Shown in pieces: positions 17,398 to 26,795 of a DNA stretch of 48,025 bases (position 1 is its first letter; each line of letters begins with the position of its first letter). This DNA comes from Treponema sp. (GTDB lineage: Bacteria > Spirochaetota > Spirochaetia > Treponematales > Breznakiellaceae): contig WQXG01000017.1 in assembly GCA_009784975.1 (NCBI GenBank), positions 1-48,025 of the forward strand, given 5' to 3'. Both the position numbers and the translations under genes were made by a program. The notes beneath the pieces are model-generated. The model had not been told where the DNA came from. It made no database searches and saw only the letters and a program-made list of their open reading frames with translations.

Positions 17398-19478
17398 TTT
17401 TTAGCCTCCTCTTTCCACACGTCACTTACCTCTCTTACTCTTACATCAATTGTTGATATGCCTGTCTGAGTGTCAAGATCGACACGCAAGATTTGACATC
17501 GTACTTTATCGGCAAATTTACGGCTGCCAATATTTTCTTTCTCATCGTTTATCAAAGCAATATATTCACTGGTATTGCCCAGTGCTATTGTTTTTTCTCT
17601 TTTTGCATCATCTATTAGACGAATTAAACTGCGTTGTTGTTTGGTATATTCTTTCCCCGGGATACGAAAATCAATATGCCTGATATCATACACGCGAAGA
17701 TTAAACCATTTTTCACCATGTAATTTAATGTTTTTAATAACAGGACGTAATTTTATAAAATCTTCCAGCAATAAATTGCTTTTAAACTCTGCGCCTTCTT
17801 CATCAGCCAGCAAAGTATTGGAAGTCCATTCTTTTTCTACACGGTATTTATCCAGTATATCCATACGTTTTAAAGTGTCGATCCAGTGTCTGCCGGAGTT
17901 TTCCACGTAATTATGACGGTATTCTATATTAGTATGAGTGCCATACAGTTCTGCATTCCAGTCAATTTCAATTTCATTTAAATTAAGTATTTCAAAACAA
18001 TGGATATCAGGATCCTCTTTCCGATTAGGATTATCCAGCCTTGCTGTGTATTTATTTTCATAAACCTGAAACTGAAAACCAATCGCGCAGCCGCTCTGTA
18101 TTTTTTCTATAGCTTCGTATACCGTAACGGGGTTGTCAAAAAGAATTCCCATTTCATAATAATTAAGAGGGGCTAATTCTTTATCAATTTCAAGAATATC
18201 TTCTTGTTCGTAATATCTGTCACCATCTATTGGAACATCTGAATATTCATATAAAATATCTTTTATAATTTCCAGCGGAGTTAATTTATTATTAAATACA
18301 CCATCCATACGGACTTCATTCATTTGATTTGTACGTTCAATCCCCTGTTTTGCAATATCCCATCGTAGAGTTATGATTCCATTATCTAAAAAATTTACTA
18401 TATCTCCCGGCGGAGGTTCATCTTCTATTTCAAGTCCTTCTTTCCATCCATCCCAATCTTCAAAATCAGGATTACCGCTAGCGGTACTGCGGTAAATCGT
18501 TGTCCAGCCATCAACAGATATTGTATCTCCTGTTTCACCGTTAGGGTCTGCAATTTTTCCGCTGGTCATTTTTACCTGAATACGATCCACTCTTGTAATT
18601 TCACTGGAAAACCGAAAACGGTATTGCTCTAAATAACCATCTTCATCTTTAGGCTCATTATCCTTTGCAAATATTTGTTTTCCATGAAGACAAACACCGG
18701 GAACCCCAAAGCAGCTGCCATAGGCTTCCTGCATATCTCTGTCAATAAGGTTATCATCAATATGCGGATATTTTTTATCATCAAATTTTTGGTCAGGTAT
18801 TTTTGCAGAAAGCCGTTCTCTTTTATCTTTAAGATGAAAATCGGCTTTTTCCAGATTTACGGAAATATTCGCGATATAATATTGCGCAACAAGTTTTAAA
18901 ATCAACGGTAAAACATCTTCTTTTGCATCATCACGAACAGCGATAAACAAATTAAATTCATTACCAAAAAGATTTTCTACATCATCAAATTGTCCGTTTG
19001 TGTTATCAATAGAAATAGTAGCGCTGTTAAATTTCATTTTATCGTAAGTAAAAACATCCGCGCTTTGTTCTGCTTTTAATCCGGATAAAAGACCCGGACG
19101 GTACATCCTTTCATTCAGTAAAACAGGACTGCTGTTTGTAAACCCGTACAAAACACCATATCTATGTGAAATATATATATAAGGACTGCTCCAATTTTCA
19201 AACCGCACATATATTATGGAACGTGCATTAACATAACCGCGTTTATTTCCCGGCATTGTACGTAAATCATCCAGAGAATCAAACAAATTATATTCTCTTT
19301 GGTCTATTATAACATTACTGATATTTATTACAGTTCTATTGAATGTGTCTTCCATAAATGGAAGTAACTCACCCACAGCATACAGACAAAAGCACCATAT
19401 TCCAGGCTCTACAGCGGTAAAAGCCGATTTAATAGGCTGAGTATACTCGATTTCTGCAAATGACACTAATTCTTTCAC
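17382..19478 (-). CDS. Putative tail hub / tail-tip protein
   Basis: 698 residues, GTG start with GGAGG about 14 bases upstream. Size, mixed alpha/beta character and position after the tape measure and distal-tail genes fit the hub (Tal/gp27-like) of a siphophage tail. N-terminal part contains structured strands with INISNVIIDQREYNLFDSL and a SATISIDNTNGQFDD motif of the sort seen in phage hub proteins; a C-terminal stretch (LRVYDIRHIDFRIPGKEY, LGNTSEYIALINDE) resembles hub domain IV. No catalytic lysozyme or peptidase motif was recognised. Three-base gap from the preceding gene. Confidence 0.65.
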   Translation of the reverse strand: MKELVSFAEIEYTQPIKSAFTAVEPGIWCFCLYAVGELLPFMEDTFNRTVINISNVIIDQREYNLFDSLDDLRTMPGNKRGYVNARSIIYVRFENWSSPYIYISHRYGVLYGFTNSSPVLLNERMYRPGLLSGLKAEQSADVFTYDKMKFNSATISIDNTNGQFDDVENLFGNEFNLFIAVRDDAKEDVLPLILKLVAQYYIANISVNLEKADFHLKDKRERLSAKIPDQKFDDKKYPHIDDNLIDRDMQEAYGSCFGVPGVCLHGKQIFAKDNEPKDEDGYLEQYRFRFSSEITRVDRIQVKMTSGKIADPNGETGDTISVDGWTTIYRSTASGNPDFEDWDGWKEGLEIEDEPPPGDIVNFLDNGIITLRWDIAKQGIERTNQMNEVRMDGVFNNKLTPLEIIKDILYEYSDVPIDGDRYYEQEDILEIDKELAPLNYYEMGILFDNPVTVYEAIEKIQSGCAIGFQFQVYENKYTARLDNPNRKEDPDIHCFEILNLNEIEIDWNAELYGTHTNIEYRHNYVENSGRHWIDTLKRMDILDKYRVEKEWTSNTLLADEEGAEFKSNLLLEDFIKLRPVIKNIKLHGEKWFNLRVYDIRHIDFRIPGKEYTKQQRSLIRLIDDAKREKTIALGNTSEYIALINDEKENIGSRKFADKVRCQILRVDLDTQTGISTIDVRVREVSDVWKEEAKKWQML

Positions 19479-19481
19479 TTG

Positions 19482-20549
19482 TTACCAAAACCTCCATATT
19501 TTTACATGACCTGATGATATGGGGGGAAAAGGCATGCTAGGACGAGGAATTGTTGAATGCCTGTTAATTTCATATAAACGACTAAAATTAGCATTAATTT
19601 CTAGATATCTTCCTGCTGCTCCGCCTAGTCCTCCAAAGGATTCTACCGCATTATCTCCAGGTTGACCTCTTTCACTATCATTAAAATTAATAGCATAACC
19701 ACCTCCGCTATTAATAAAAAAACCACCAACTCCACGTTTGCCGCCAATCGCTGTTACAATACCTTCAATACGGCTATGTCCTCCTGCTCCTCCTCCTCCT
19801 CCATTTGGATAACGTAAACCTGAAAGAATCCGCCCATCTTGACCTTTTCCGCCATCTTGTCCTAATGAAATTCTTTTAAATCCGCCATTCCAAAAAAAAG
19901 TTCCTGTAATAGCAGTTACTATTTCTCCATCTTGACCTTCTCCGCTAGAAATATTATTATCCTCTGAGTGACCAAAACCACCTTTTCCACCATTACCACC
20001 TTGAATATCATAACGATATGCTCCGGCAGGCAATAAAACTTGCTCATTATGTCTTGGGGTTCCAGTCCAATTTACTTCTGTTAAAAAACCACCAGTTTCT
20101 GGTATTTTTTGTTTTCTGTTAACAAACTCCATCGCATTAAAACTATCCAGAATAACTTTTCCATTATAACGACCATCAACAAAGAAAAATTTCGCAATTA
20201 CCCTGTCATTATTAAAATAAAAACCGCCCTTATCAGCTGACCATGTGCCTGGCTGAGTACTATAAACAAAAGAACATGTATCACCTTCTTCTGATGCCTT
20301 AGCATGAATGTAGTTAACAACATTATTAGTAAGAGAACCTGTCGGTGTTTCATCAGTTTCAATATTGTAAATAATATGATTGATCGCTAAGCAGCTTTCT
20401 TTTTTTATTACAGGTTCTCCATGATCATTAATATCCGCAAGTTCCAACATAATAAACCCGCGCCCTTGTGTCTGCACAAGGGATATAAGAATCCTCCAGT
20501 CATTAAAATTTGCTTCTTTTTCATTTGGTATTTCTACTTTTACACCCAT
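19482..20549 (-). CDS. Glycine-rich tail-tip or receptor-binding-like protein
   Basis: 355 residues. The first 180 residues hold a strand-rich domain ending in NGKVILDSFNAMEFVNRK. From about 200 to 330 the protein is dominated by GG, GGxGG and GQDG motifs (GGNGGKGGFGH, GGGGGAGGHSR, FGGLGGAAGRYLE), recalling polyglycine-II lattices of phage receptor-binding adhesins such as the T4 gp38 class. ATG directly follows the TAG of the preceding gene. Adhesin role is inference from composition and position. Confidence 0.6.
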   Translation of the reverse strand: MGVKVEIPNEKEANFNDWRILISLVQTQGRGFIMLELADINDHGEPVIKKESCLAINHIIYNIETDETPTGSLTNNVVNYIHAKASEEGDTCSFVYSTQPGTWSADKGGFYFNNDRVIAKFFFVDGRYNGKVILDSFNAMEFVNRKQKIPETGGFLTEVNWTGTPRHNEQVLLPAGAYRYDIQGGNGGKGGFGHSEDNNISSGEGQDGEIVTAITGTFFWNGGFKRISLGQDGGKGQDGRILSGLRYPNGGGGGAGGHSRIEGIVTAIGGKRGVGGFFINSGGGYAINFNDSERGQPGDNAVESFGGLGGAAGRYLEINANFSRLYEINRHSTIPRPSMPFPPISSGHVKIWRFW

Positions 20550-21248
20550 CTACCTTGCCTCCTGCCATGACAATGAACTGCTGTAATAAAACCCGTTTTC
20601 GTTACGTTTAGGCAGCGAAACATCGCTGACATTAAGCGTTGAATACATTGGGGGAAACTCCTCCCTTGCATCAGGATACGGGTCTATAATATGCGGTTCA
20701 ATATTTAAAACCGCATCAACATACTCTGTAATGATCTTTTTTTCTTCTGTTGATATCCGCGGGAAACTGGCAGAAAAACTGTTCAAAGTTTTACGTCTGA
20801 CTCCGAAAACCTGACCGCCAAAGGAGCGGGAACTTTCGCTAAAAAGAATTTTTCCTGTTTCAGGTCCTGCTTCAAATCTTGGCAATAAAGTTTTGCATCC
20901 CAAAAACAAATAACCAAGATATAAATTTTCCGTACTTTCTAAAATAAGTTTAAAACCATTAATAAAAAGAATTTCATCAAAATTAAAAATAGTTATTTTA
21001 TCATTTATTAGACCTGAGCATGATCCTTCCTGCGTTGTTAATTCATAACGGAAAGCATTTGTATACCCGATACAAAGTGAATCAACAAGAACAGAATTGA
21101 TACCATAATCCCCGGTTATTTTAATATTATTCTTTGAAAATATCGCTGTAAGTTCAAGCATAGGATCATAAATATTGTACAAACTGGAGCCTACAACAGG
21201 ATCATCTCCTGATAATTCGGCTTGTTCATTTTTATAATAAATATTCAT
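20550..21248 (-). CDS. Putative distal tail protein
   Basis: 232 residues, strand-rich, with SLYNIYDPMLELTAIF near the N-terminus and SFSASFPRISTEEKKIITEY in the C-terminal half. Position immediately after the tape measure and before the tip and hub genes, and length of 200-250 residues, match distal tail (Dit) proteins. The start overlaps the tape-measure stop (ATGA). Sequence similarity to Dit cannot be confirmed by eye. Confidence 0.55.
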   Translation of the reverse strand: MNIYYKNEQAELSGDDPVVGSSLYNIYDPMLELTAIFSKNNIKITGDYGINSVLVDSLCIGYTNAFRYELTTQEGSCSGLINDKITIFNFDEILFINGFKLILESTENLYLGYLFLGCKTLLPRFEAGPETGKILFSESSRSFGGQVFGVRRKTLNSFSASFPRISTEEKKIITEYVDAVLNIEPHIIDPYPDAREEFPPMYSTLNVSDVSLPKRNENGFYYSSSLSWQEAR

Positions 21249-22591
21249 CTGATAGCCCTCGCTTTAATAGTATAAAACCCATCATTAACCAGTTCAACAG
21301 TGCTTTTTGCAATTTCTCTGCTGTCAAGCATAACAACCAAGGTCGCATTCATAGTCCCGCCGCTTAGTTTACGTCCCTGAATTTGGTCAAAGAGATATTC
21401 CTGATCATCAAGGGTAAATACGCCCTCACGGGAGTTTAGCATGGCAGGGACTCTGTCGCCTGAAAAGCTGATACCGGGGACGATGCCGCCGGTGGCAAAA
21501 CTGGGTTTTGAAGACGCTACCTTTCCAATGCCAATCGCACCGGTAAGAGCGGCAAAACCAATTGCTTTAAGGTTCAAAGGCCACGGGCTGCCAGCTAAAG
21601 CCGTAACAATAGATTGAGCCGCTGATGCAATAGCGGCATTTAACTTAATTCTCCATTCTACAATTGCTTGTTCCTCTGCAAGCTCTTTTTCCCTTTCTGC
21701 CATTGCTTCATTAAGCTCTGTTTGTTGTGCAGCATATTCTTCTTCTATCTGGTGTCTTTGTAATGCTCTTTGCGCTTGATAGATTAATACTTCGTCTCCG
21801 GTCCTTTTTGCTTTTTCCAGGTCTTCTTCATACTGCGCTTCGGTCGCTGCTGATACGAAGCCGAGAAAGTGCAGCTGCGCTTGCATTTCTTCATTTATGA
21901 GAGCTATCTTTTCTTGGTGATATTCCTTTAGATTATCTATATCATCTTTTAATCTATCCTTTTTTGCTTTACTGGAACTATTTATCATTGATTCAAAAAT
22001 ATTGCCAAAAAATTTGCCTATTTCAGCAGCATTATCTTTTATTGCATTTTTTAAATCATTTAACACCGGACTGTTTTTTAATCGTTTAAAAACAGAATTA
22101 TTTGCTTCCACAGTTTTTTCTGACCAATCTATAATTGCTTTTCTCATTTCTTCTTTAACTTCTTCATTTGCTTCTTGCCATTCATCCGTTTCTATCACTA
22201 AATTATAAATCAATTTACTTATTTCTTTCTCTTTTTTATCTTTATCAAGTTTATTATTTTTAAGGATTTTCATTATTTCTTTTTCTTTGTTTTTATCTTT
22301 TTCTTCATTTTTATATATATTATCAAAATAATATTTTAATGAATCATTAAGCGCTGAACTCTCTTCTGTTTTTAAATCAAGCATATTTTTAATATCAATA
22401 AATTGACGCAATAATATTTCATCTCGTTCTTTTTGTACAGTCTTTGATTCGGAAGATGTTGATTGTAAATTATTTGGAATTATACAGGCTATTTCTTCAA
22501 GTCTTGCCAATTTGTCAGTTAAATCCTGAACTACAAGCACCATAGCTTTTAAAGCGGCATTTGTTTCTAAATAATTATTAACTACATCCAT
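21245..22591 (-). CDS. Phage tail tape-measure protein
   Basis: 448 residues. Coiled-coil rich up to about 330 with long Lys/Glu heptads, then a hydrophobic Ala/Gly segment (LNAAIASAAQSIVTALAGSP), then the C-terminal signature FATGGIVPGISFSGDRVPAM followed by LNSREGVFTLDDQEYLF. This GGIVPG...GD...LNSxE pattern is typical of tape-measure C-termini. If the length rule of about 1.5 angstrom per residue holds, the tail would be short, roughly 65-70 nm. GGAGG precedes the ATG at 22591. A paralogue with nearly the same last 85 residues lies at 12299-13450. Confidence 0.78.
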   Translation of the reverse strand: MDVVNNYLETNAALKAMVLVVQDLTDKLARLEEIACIIPNNLQSTSSESKTVQKERDEILLRQFIDIKNMLDLKTEESSALNDSLKYYFDNIYKNEEKDKNKEKEIMKILKNNKLDKDKKEKEISKLIYNLVIETDEWQEANEEVKEEMRKAIIDWSEKTVEANNSVFKRLKNSPVLNDLKNAIKDNAAEIGKFFGNIFESMINSSSKAKKDRLKDDIDNLKEYHQEKIALINEEMQAQLHFLGFVSAATEAQYEEDLEKAKRTGDEVLIYQAQRALQRHQIEEEYAAQQTELNEAMAEREKELAEEQAIVEWRIKLNAAIASAAQSIVTALAGSPWPLNLKAIGFAALTGAIGIGKVASSKPSFATGGIVPGISFSGDRVPAMLNSREGVFTLDDQEYLFDQIQGRKLSGGTMNATLVVMLDSREIAKSTVELVNDGFYTIKARAIR

Positions 22592-22626
22592 ATCTATCCT
22601 CCAAAAATAATTGCTCGCTTTTTCTA

Positions 22627-24489
22627 CTATCTAAATTCTGCTCTCCAAAATCTGGTATTATATATATATGTTCCTGCTCTTTTTCCATTTCTATCATAAA
22701 AACGAATAAAATCTTTATACCGCCAATTTGATTCTTCAGAGGAAGAAAGACGAAGACGAACATTGGAACCTATAACTATAATAACATTATCTATACCAAT
22801 ACGAAATGCATCATTTCCTACATAACGAACACTTTCAGAAATGACAATGTTTTTTATCCCTCTGTTATAAAACGCCATATCTCCTATAGATGTAACACTG
22901 TTACCAATAATAATACTATTAATACTGATGTATTTAAAAAAACCGCCAAAAGAATTCCTGCGAATATTTACAATCGGCTCATCCCAAACGGTATCAATAA
23001 CAATAGAACCTCCTTTACCATTATAACTGTATATATGACCTTTTTCCATTGTGATAGCATTGTATAATTCCCATTCATCTCCGGACAAAGCCCTGAGCCG
23101 CAGAATCCCTGTTTGCTCTCCAATTTGTGTTCGTAAAATAGATGCTAATTCTGCTTCGCTGGCATTCGAAGTATGTGAACTATAGTTGTCTATCCTTGCA
23201 ATCCGTATCATTAATTTTTCAGAAATATCATCAATATTAATATTTGCAATGCTCACTGTTTGTTTATTATCATCAAGAAAAAATATCTCTGGTTTTTTGT
23301 CTAGTCCAAATCTCCAGGCACTTCCTGTTGAAAAAGTTTTGCTTCCAATTACTTTATTTTTTTCATTTAACAATTCAATAGTAATATTAAACACATGTCC
23401 CATTGTTTTAAACGGATCCAAGTTGGTAATACTTTGCTGCGGCCAGTTAGCAAGCCCCCAAGCATTTTTTCTGCCTGTAGCTTCCAGGCTAGTGTATATT
23501 GTTTGCAAGGCTCTTTCCACCGAATAAGCCCAAGGATATGAGCAGCGTAAATTAGTATGTACATTAAAAGTTGCAGTTTCATTCTCGTAATCATGCACGC
23601 CTTGTTCAATTTCCGTAGAATAAAACAAAGTATACGCAAGAGCGGTGTCCTTAAATAAATCACTAAAATACTGCTCTGTTTCTGTAAGCCGCTCTATCCA
23701 CTCCCTCCGCCATTGTATATCATTACGGACTGCTGCACCCATATTTTCGTTGGTTATATTAGCGCTTACCGTAGACGACCTATTAACCGCCTCCAGCAAT
23801 CTCGGATCCAAAGCCGCTGCCTGATAATAATAACTTAATGCCGCAACTTCCGTTCCCTGTCTTTGCGCTGTTATCCCCCTTGCAAGCGCTGCCTCTGCTT
23901 GTACTTGTGTAGGGACAGATTTTTTTAGCTCTGCAAGTCCTGCCTCTGTCAGCGTTACTCCTAGCTGTTCAAGCAGCTCGGCAGAAGCCTCCTTTACAGA
24001 AGAAAGGTTTTCCAGCGATTGTGCAGTTGCTGCTCTTGGCGGGAAAGAAGCTTTACGTTCGCCTGTTTCTACATCTGATACAGAAAGTTCCAGCATATAG
24101 GTGTTTGCCGTTCTGTTTACTGTTCCTGTTAAAATAAAACGTGCATTTGTTAATTTGCCAATACTTATAAAATCTTCATCTGAATAGTACCCTGATAAAG
24201 ATTTTGTCTGCTCTGCAAGTATTGTTTCCAAATTTTGCCGGTCAATTATAGTCATTGCGGAGTATTTGTTAAAATCACCCGTAATGGAACCTTGAATTAA
24301 AGAGAGTATCCATTGTTCGTTAGGCGCAAGTCCTCGTCCTGCAGGTTCAAGAACCGCAATAGTTATTCCTTTACCGCCGTCTCCTGTGAACATAGGTTGT
24401 GCAGGCTGGGTATTTTGGGACGGAGTTGAAACGCAGGTGAGGAACGGCAGGAGAAGAGACAATAGAAAAATATAGGCTATCCTTTTCAT
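22627..24489 (-). CDS. CsgG/LpoB-like lipoprotein with BspA-type leucine-rich end, within tail operon
   Basis: 620 residues. Signal peptide with relaxed lipobox (LPFLTC, Cys19). Residues about 40-185 resemble the CsgG/LpoB/FlgO fold: GITIAVLEPAGRGL, TIIDRQNLETILAEQ, ARFILTGTVNR and LSVSDVETGE. About 190-240 is a helical repeat with QRQGTEVAALSYYYQAAALD. The C-terminal 110 residues carry BspA-like leucine-rich repeats (NSVTSIGDMAFYNRGIKNIV, ESVRYVGNDAF). Family members act at the outer membrane as secretion or synthase activators. The gene is embedded between the tail chaperone and the tape measure, with AAGGAGG inside the end of the upstream gene and a one-base gap, so cotranscription is nearly certain. 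Not a normal phage component. Confidence 0.8.
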   Translation of the reverse strand: MKRIAYIFLLSLLLPFLTCVSTPSQNTQPAQPMFTGDGGKGITIAVLEPAGRGLAPNEQWILSLIQGSITGDFNKYSAMTIIDRQNLETILAEQTKSLSGYYSDEDFISIGKLTNARFILTGTVNRTANTYMLELSVSDVETGERKASFPPRAATAQSLENLSSVKEASAELLEQLGVTLTEAGLAELKKSVPTQVQAEAALARGITAQRQGTEVAALSYYYQAAALDPRLLEAVNRSSTVSANITNENMGAAVRNDIQWRREWIERLTETEQYFSDLFKDTALAYTLFYSTEIEQGVHDYENETATFNVHTNLRCSYPWAYSVERALQTIYTSLEATGRKNAWGLANWPQQSITNLDPFKTMGHVFNITIELLNEKNKVIGSKTFSTGSAWRFGLDKKPEIFFLDDNKQTVSIANINIDDISEKLMIRIARIDNYSSHTSNASEAELASILRTQIGEQTGILRLRALSGDEWELYNAITMEKGHIYSYNGKGGSIVIDTVWDEPIVNIRRNSFGGFFKYISINSIIIGNSVTSIGDMAFYNRGIKNIVISESVRYVGNDAFRIGIDNVIIVIGSNVRLRLSSSEESNWRYKDFIRFYDRNGKRAGTYIYNTRFWRAEFR

Positions 24490-24490
24490 A

Positions 24491-25243
24491 CTACCTCCTT
24501 TTCATCCTTGCGTTTTTTTCTATGCTTTTTTTGTTTTTATAGTCTTCAAACAACGCCCATGCGCGTATGTCTATATCACGCATATTGTGATCTGTAAAAA
24601 CTCCGCGAATATGATCATGGGGGTTGTCTTTTCCGTTTTCTGCAAGGATAGCCGCTTCCAGCAATTGGTCATCAGATATTTTCTTTATGTCAGAAATATC
24701 GTTCCCGTGAGCCCATGCTGTAAGAAAACCAAAAGTGTCTTCCGGCAGGATAAAACCCATAAATAATTCCAAATCATCAATTTGTTTTTTTACTTCCAGC
24801 TGCTGCTGTTTGGACCAGCTTTCGCCATGTTGTTTTACATTTTCTATTATTTCTTCCAGTTCTTTCCGTTTGTCTTTAATTACAAAATCATATATTCCTA
24901 CAAGGGCTGCTATTTCATCAAATACCGGTTTATTCATTACCGCGCGGATAAGTTTTTCCTGATAATTACGCAGTTCAATTAACTGCTGGCGCGAGGGCAT
25001 ACTATCAGTTTCCTTGCGGTCTATGTTGCTGAAATTTCCCAGCGCCAGAATTTGCGTGGCATTTAAACAGCGCAGTTCGCACCAAACAGGTGTTCCGTTG
25101 AATGGAACAGGAACTAGATGAAACATTGCCCCCCGGATAATTTCCAGGGGGTTGTAACCCTGCGGCAAAACAGTTTTTCCGCCGTTTTGTGTTTTTTCGC
25201 TGAGTACCTTTTCTATTAAAACGCGCACTTGTTTTTCGTTCAT
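24491..25243 (-). CDS. Putative tail assembly chaperone-like protein
   Basis: 250 residues, mostly helical, no membrane segment or signal. It begins MNEKQVRVLIEKVL and has a central charged helix pair (KRKELEEIIENVKQHGESW). Placement between the tail-tube gene and the tape measure is that of tail assembly chaperones, which are helical and bind the tape measure. The start shares one base with the stop of the upstream gene (TAATG). Function is by position only. Confidence 0.5.
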   Translation of the reverse strand: MNEKQVRVLIEKVLSEKTQNGGKTVLPQGYNPLEIIRGAMFHLVPVPFNGTPVWCELRCLNATQILALGNFSNIDRKETDSMPSRQQLIELRNYQEKLIRAVMNKPVFDEIAALVGIYDFVIKDKRKELEEIIENVKQHGESWSKQQQLEVKKQIDDLELFMGFILPEDTFGFLTAWAHGNDISDIKKISDDQLLEAAILAENGKDNPHDHIRGVFTDHNMRDIDIRAWALFEDYKNKKSIEKNARMKRR

Positions 25244-26244
25244 TAAATATCTTCTATATGCAGGGCATCATATTGATCCCATGTGTACTGCGGAACCAAA
25301 AACGAAGGGCTTGTTTTACCATGTTCGTCTCTGGGTTCTGTTGCTTTAATGTTATAGCTGTAATTTGCCCATGCCTTTGCTTCGGCAGGTACATCGCCCT
25401 CGCTGCCCGTGCAGTTTGGGAAAATACGCCGTTCCATAGCGGTTATCTGATCCATTGTACTTGTTCCATGTCCGTACAACGGAAGGAATATTTCGCATGT
25501 AAATGACGGACTTGCCCTAAATTCCGAATTCGGGATAATATACAAACTTGGGGTATTGGCTGTACCCGGTATCAATTCACCGCCCTGAATCATATTGGTT
25601 AATTCATCATCTTTGAATTTGGTTGCAAGCGCGAAATTTACTCCAAGTATATTTCCGGGCAGTACCATGCGGGTAACTGTACCGCGATTACCTTCAAGAT
25701 CGATCTGCTCGTCTTCCCTTCTGTCGTAGGCAAATCCGTATGAGATATCATGATCATCAAAGTCTTTTACCCAATAACATCCAAACCCTCCGTGTTTACG
25801 GCATTGCCCAAAATCCAGAGCCCCTGCAAGTTCACCTTTAATCTGGATTTCTGTCTTAAAAATGATAATTTCCGGATGCCGAGGTATTTCCACTTTCTCT
25901 ACAACGGATGCTTTAAACAACAACCGCTTTGTTTTAGGATCAACGCCGAATTCAACGCCGGGAAAACCTGAGGCATTCAGCGCCGCTGCTGCATTTTCAG
26001 GTGTAAGATTAGCCGGTGTGTAATTGTTGAAATCAACAGTATCTTTCACCCAGTCTCCATTGTTAAGCTTTACACTCAATTCTGCCTTGTTTTGTGCATC
26101 AAGCACATTAGTAATGTCAATGATGCCTGTAAAACCAAGCGTCCTTTCTGCGGTAGCTGCTGTCCGGTTACTGTCGGGATTGTTCCGTTTGATCCGCCTG
26201 GCAAATGCCGCAAATCGTCCATATACTTCTTTGTTTTCTATCAT
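25243..26244 (-). CDS. Putative major tail (tube) protein
   Basis: 333 residues, strand-rich, no signal peptide. The N-terminal region has a phage-structural flavour: KAELSVKLNNGDW, then TPENAAAALNASGFPGVEFGV followed by LLFKASV, the AALNA...V pattern common to tube and sheath proteins. Later YDRREDEQIDLEGNRG and LPLYGHGTSTMDQ are unassigned. AAGGAG precedes the ATG. It follows the small completion protein and precedes the chaperone, as expected for the tube. A sheath is less likely because no second tube gene follows. Confidence 0.55.
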   Translation of the reverse strand: MIENKEVYGRFAAFARRIKRNNPDSNRTAATAERTLGFTGIIDITNVLDAQNKAELSVKLNNGDWVKDTVDFNNYTPANLTPENAAAALNASGFPGVEFGVDPKTKRLLFKASVVEKVEIPRHPEIIIFKTEIQIKGELAGALDFGQCRKHGGFGCYWVKDFDDHDISYGFAYDRREDEQIDLEGNRGTVTRMVLPGNILGVNFALATKFKDDELTNMIQGGELIPGTANTPSLYIIPNSEFRASPSFTCEIFLPLYGHGTSTMDQITAMERRIFPNCTGSEGDVPAEAKAWANYSYNIKATEPRDEHGKTSPSFLVPQYTWDQYDALHIEDI

Positions 26245-26287
26245 CTGTTTTCTCCTTGTTATTTGTTCCGCTTATAGCGGTATTTCA

Positions 26288-26644
26288 CTAAATTAACCTG
26301 CGGGGATACTCAAATACCCGCTCCATCGAAATAGTCTGATTTTCCTTATCTTCCTCAATCCCGGACCATTCATTCCGTCCGCGTTCCATATACCCGTTTA
26401 TCAGTTTTCTTTTTAAAAGCCGGGTTAGTTCGTTTGTTATATATTGTTCCAGTAATTCAAAAGAGCCGTGTTCCGCAAAGGCTTTTACCCTTATACGTAC
26501 GGTTTCGCTGTCTTTCTCCCTGTCTTTTTCCGATTCTGGCTTAACTACCGCATAAGGCGTTAATGGCGCCTGCATATCATCAGCATATAATACAACATTG
26601 GGGATGGAGCCTTCACGCAGCCGGTTAATTATGTCATTTACCAT
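26288..26644 (-). CDS. Putative tail completion/terminator protein, first gene of the tail operon
   Basis: 118 residues. The layout, an N-terminal helix (VNDIINRLREG), LTPYAVVKPESEK, a strand IRVKAFAEHGSFELLEQYI and a C-terminal basic end, resembles tail completion or terminator proteins that join neck and tube. AGGAGG precedes the ATG. The 43-base gap to the next gene contains a hairpin CCGCT/AGCGG (26268-26280). As the first gene after a promoter with no portal or head genes upstream, it sets the left limit of the tail module. Confidence 0.55.
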   Translation of the reverse strand: MVNDIINRLREGSIPNVVLYADDMQAPLTPYAVVKPESEKDREKDSETVRIRVKAFAEHGSFELLEQYITNELTRLLKRKLINGYMERGRNEWSGIEEDKENQTISMERVFEYPRRLI

Positions 26645-26669
26645 GGTTACCTCCTGTGTTTATACCGGA

Positions 26670-26697
26670 ATTTTACCATATTTTGCGTTTTTAGCAA
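26670..26697 (-). promoter_or_regulatory. Likely promoter of the tail operon
   Basis: Minus strand: TTGCTA at 26697-26692, 16-base spacer, TAAAAT at 26675-26670, then about 25 bases to the ATG at 26644 with a ribosome site. The boxes are moderate matches. It is divergent from the lipoprotein promoter at 26739. Confidence 0.5.
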
Positions 26698-26738
26698 GAA
26701 GAATTTTAACAATAAAAGTATTTTTTTAGCCCCGCCCC

Positions 26739-26767
26739 TTGACTGACAGCCATTAAAACATTATCTT
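26739..26767 (+). promoter_or_regulatory. Promoter of the 26796 lipoprotein gene
   Basis: TTGACT at 26739-26744, 17 bases, TATCTT at 26762-26767; a TATAAA lies slightly downstream. AAGGAGA at 26784-26790 is the ribosome site for ATG 26796. Confidence 0.55.
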
Positions 26768-26795
26768 ATAAATATAAACCCTAAAGGAGAAAAAC

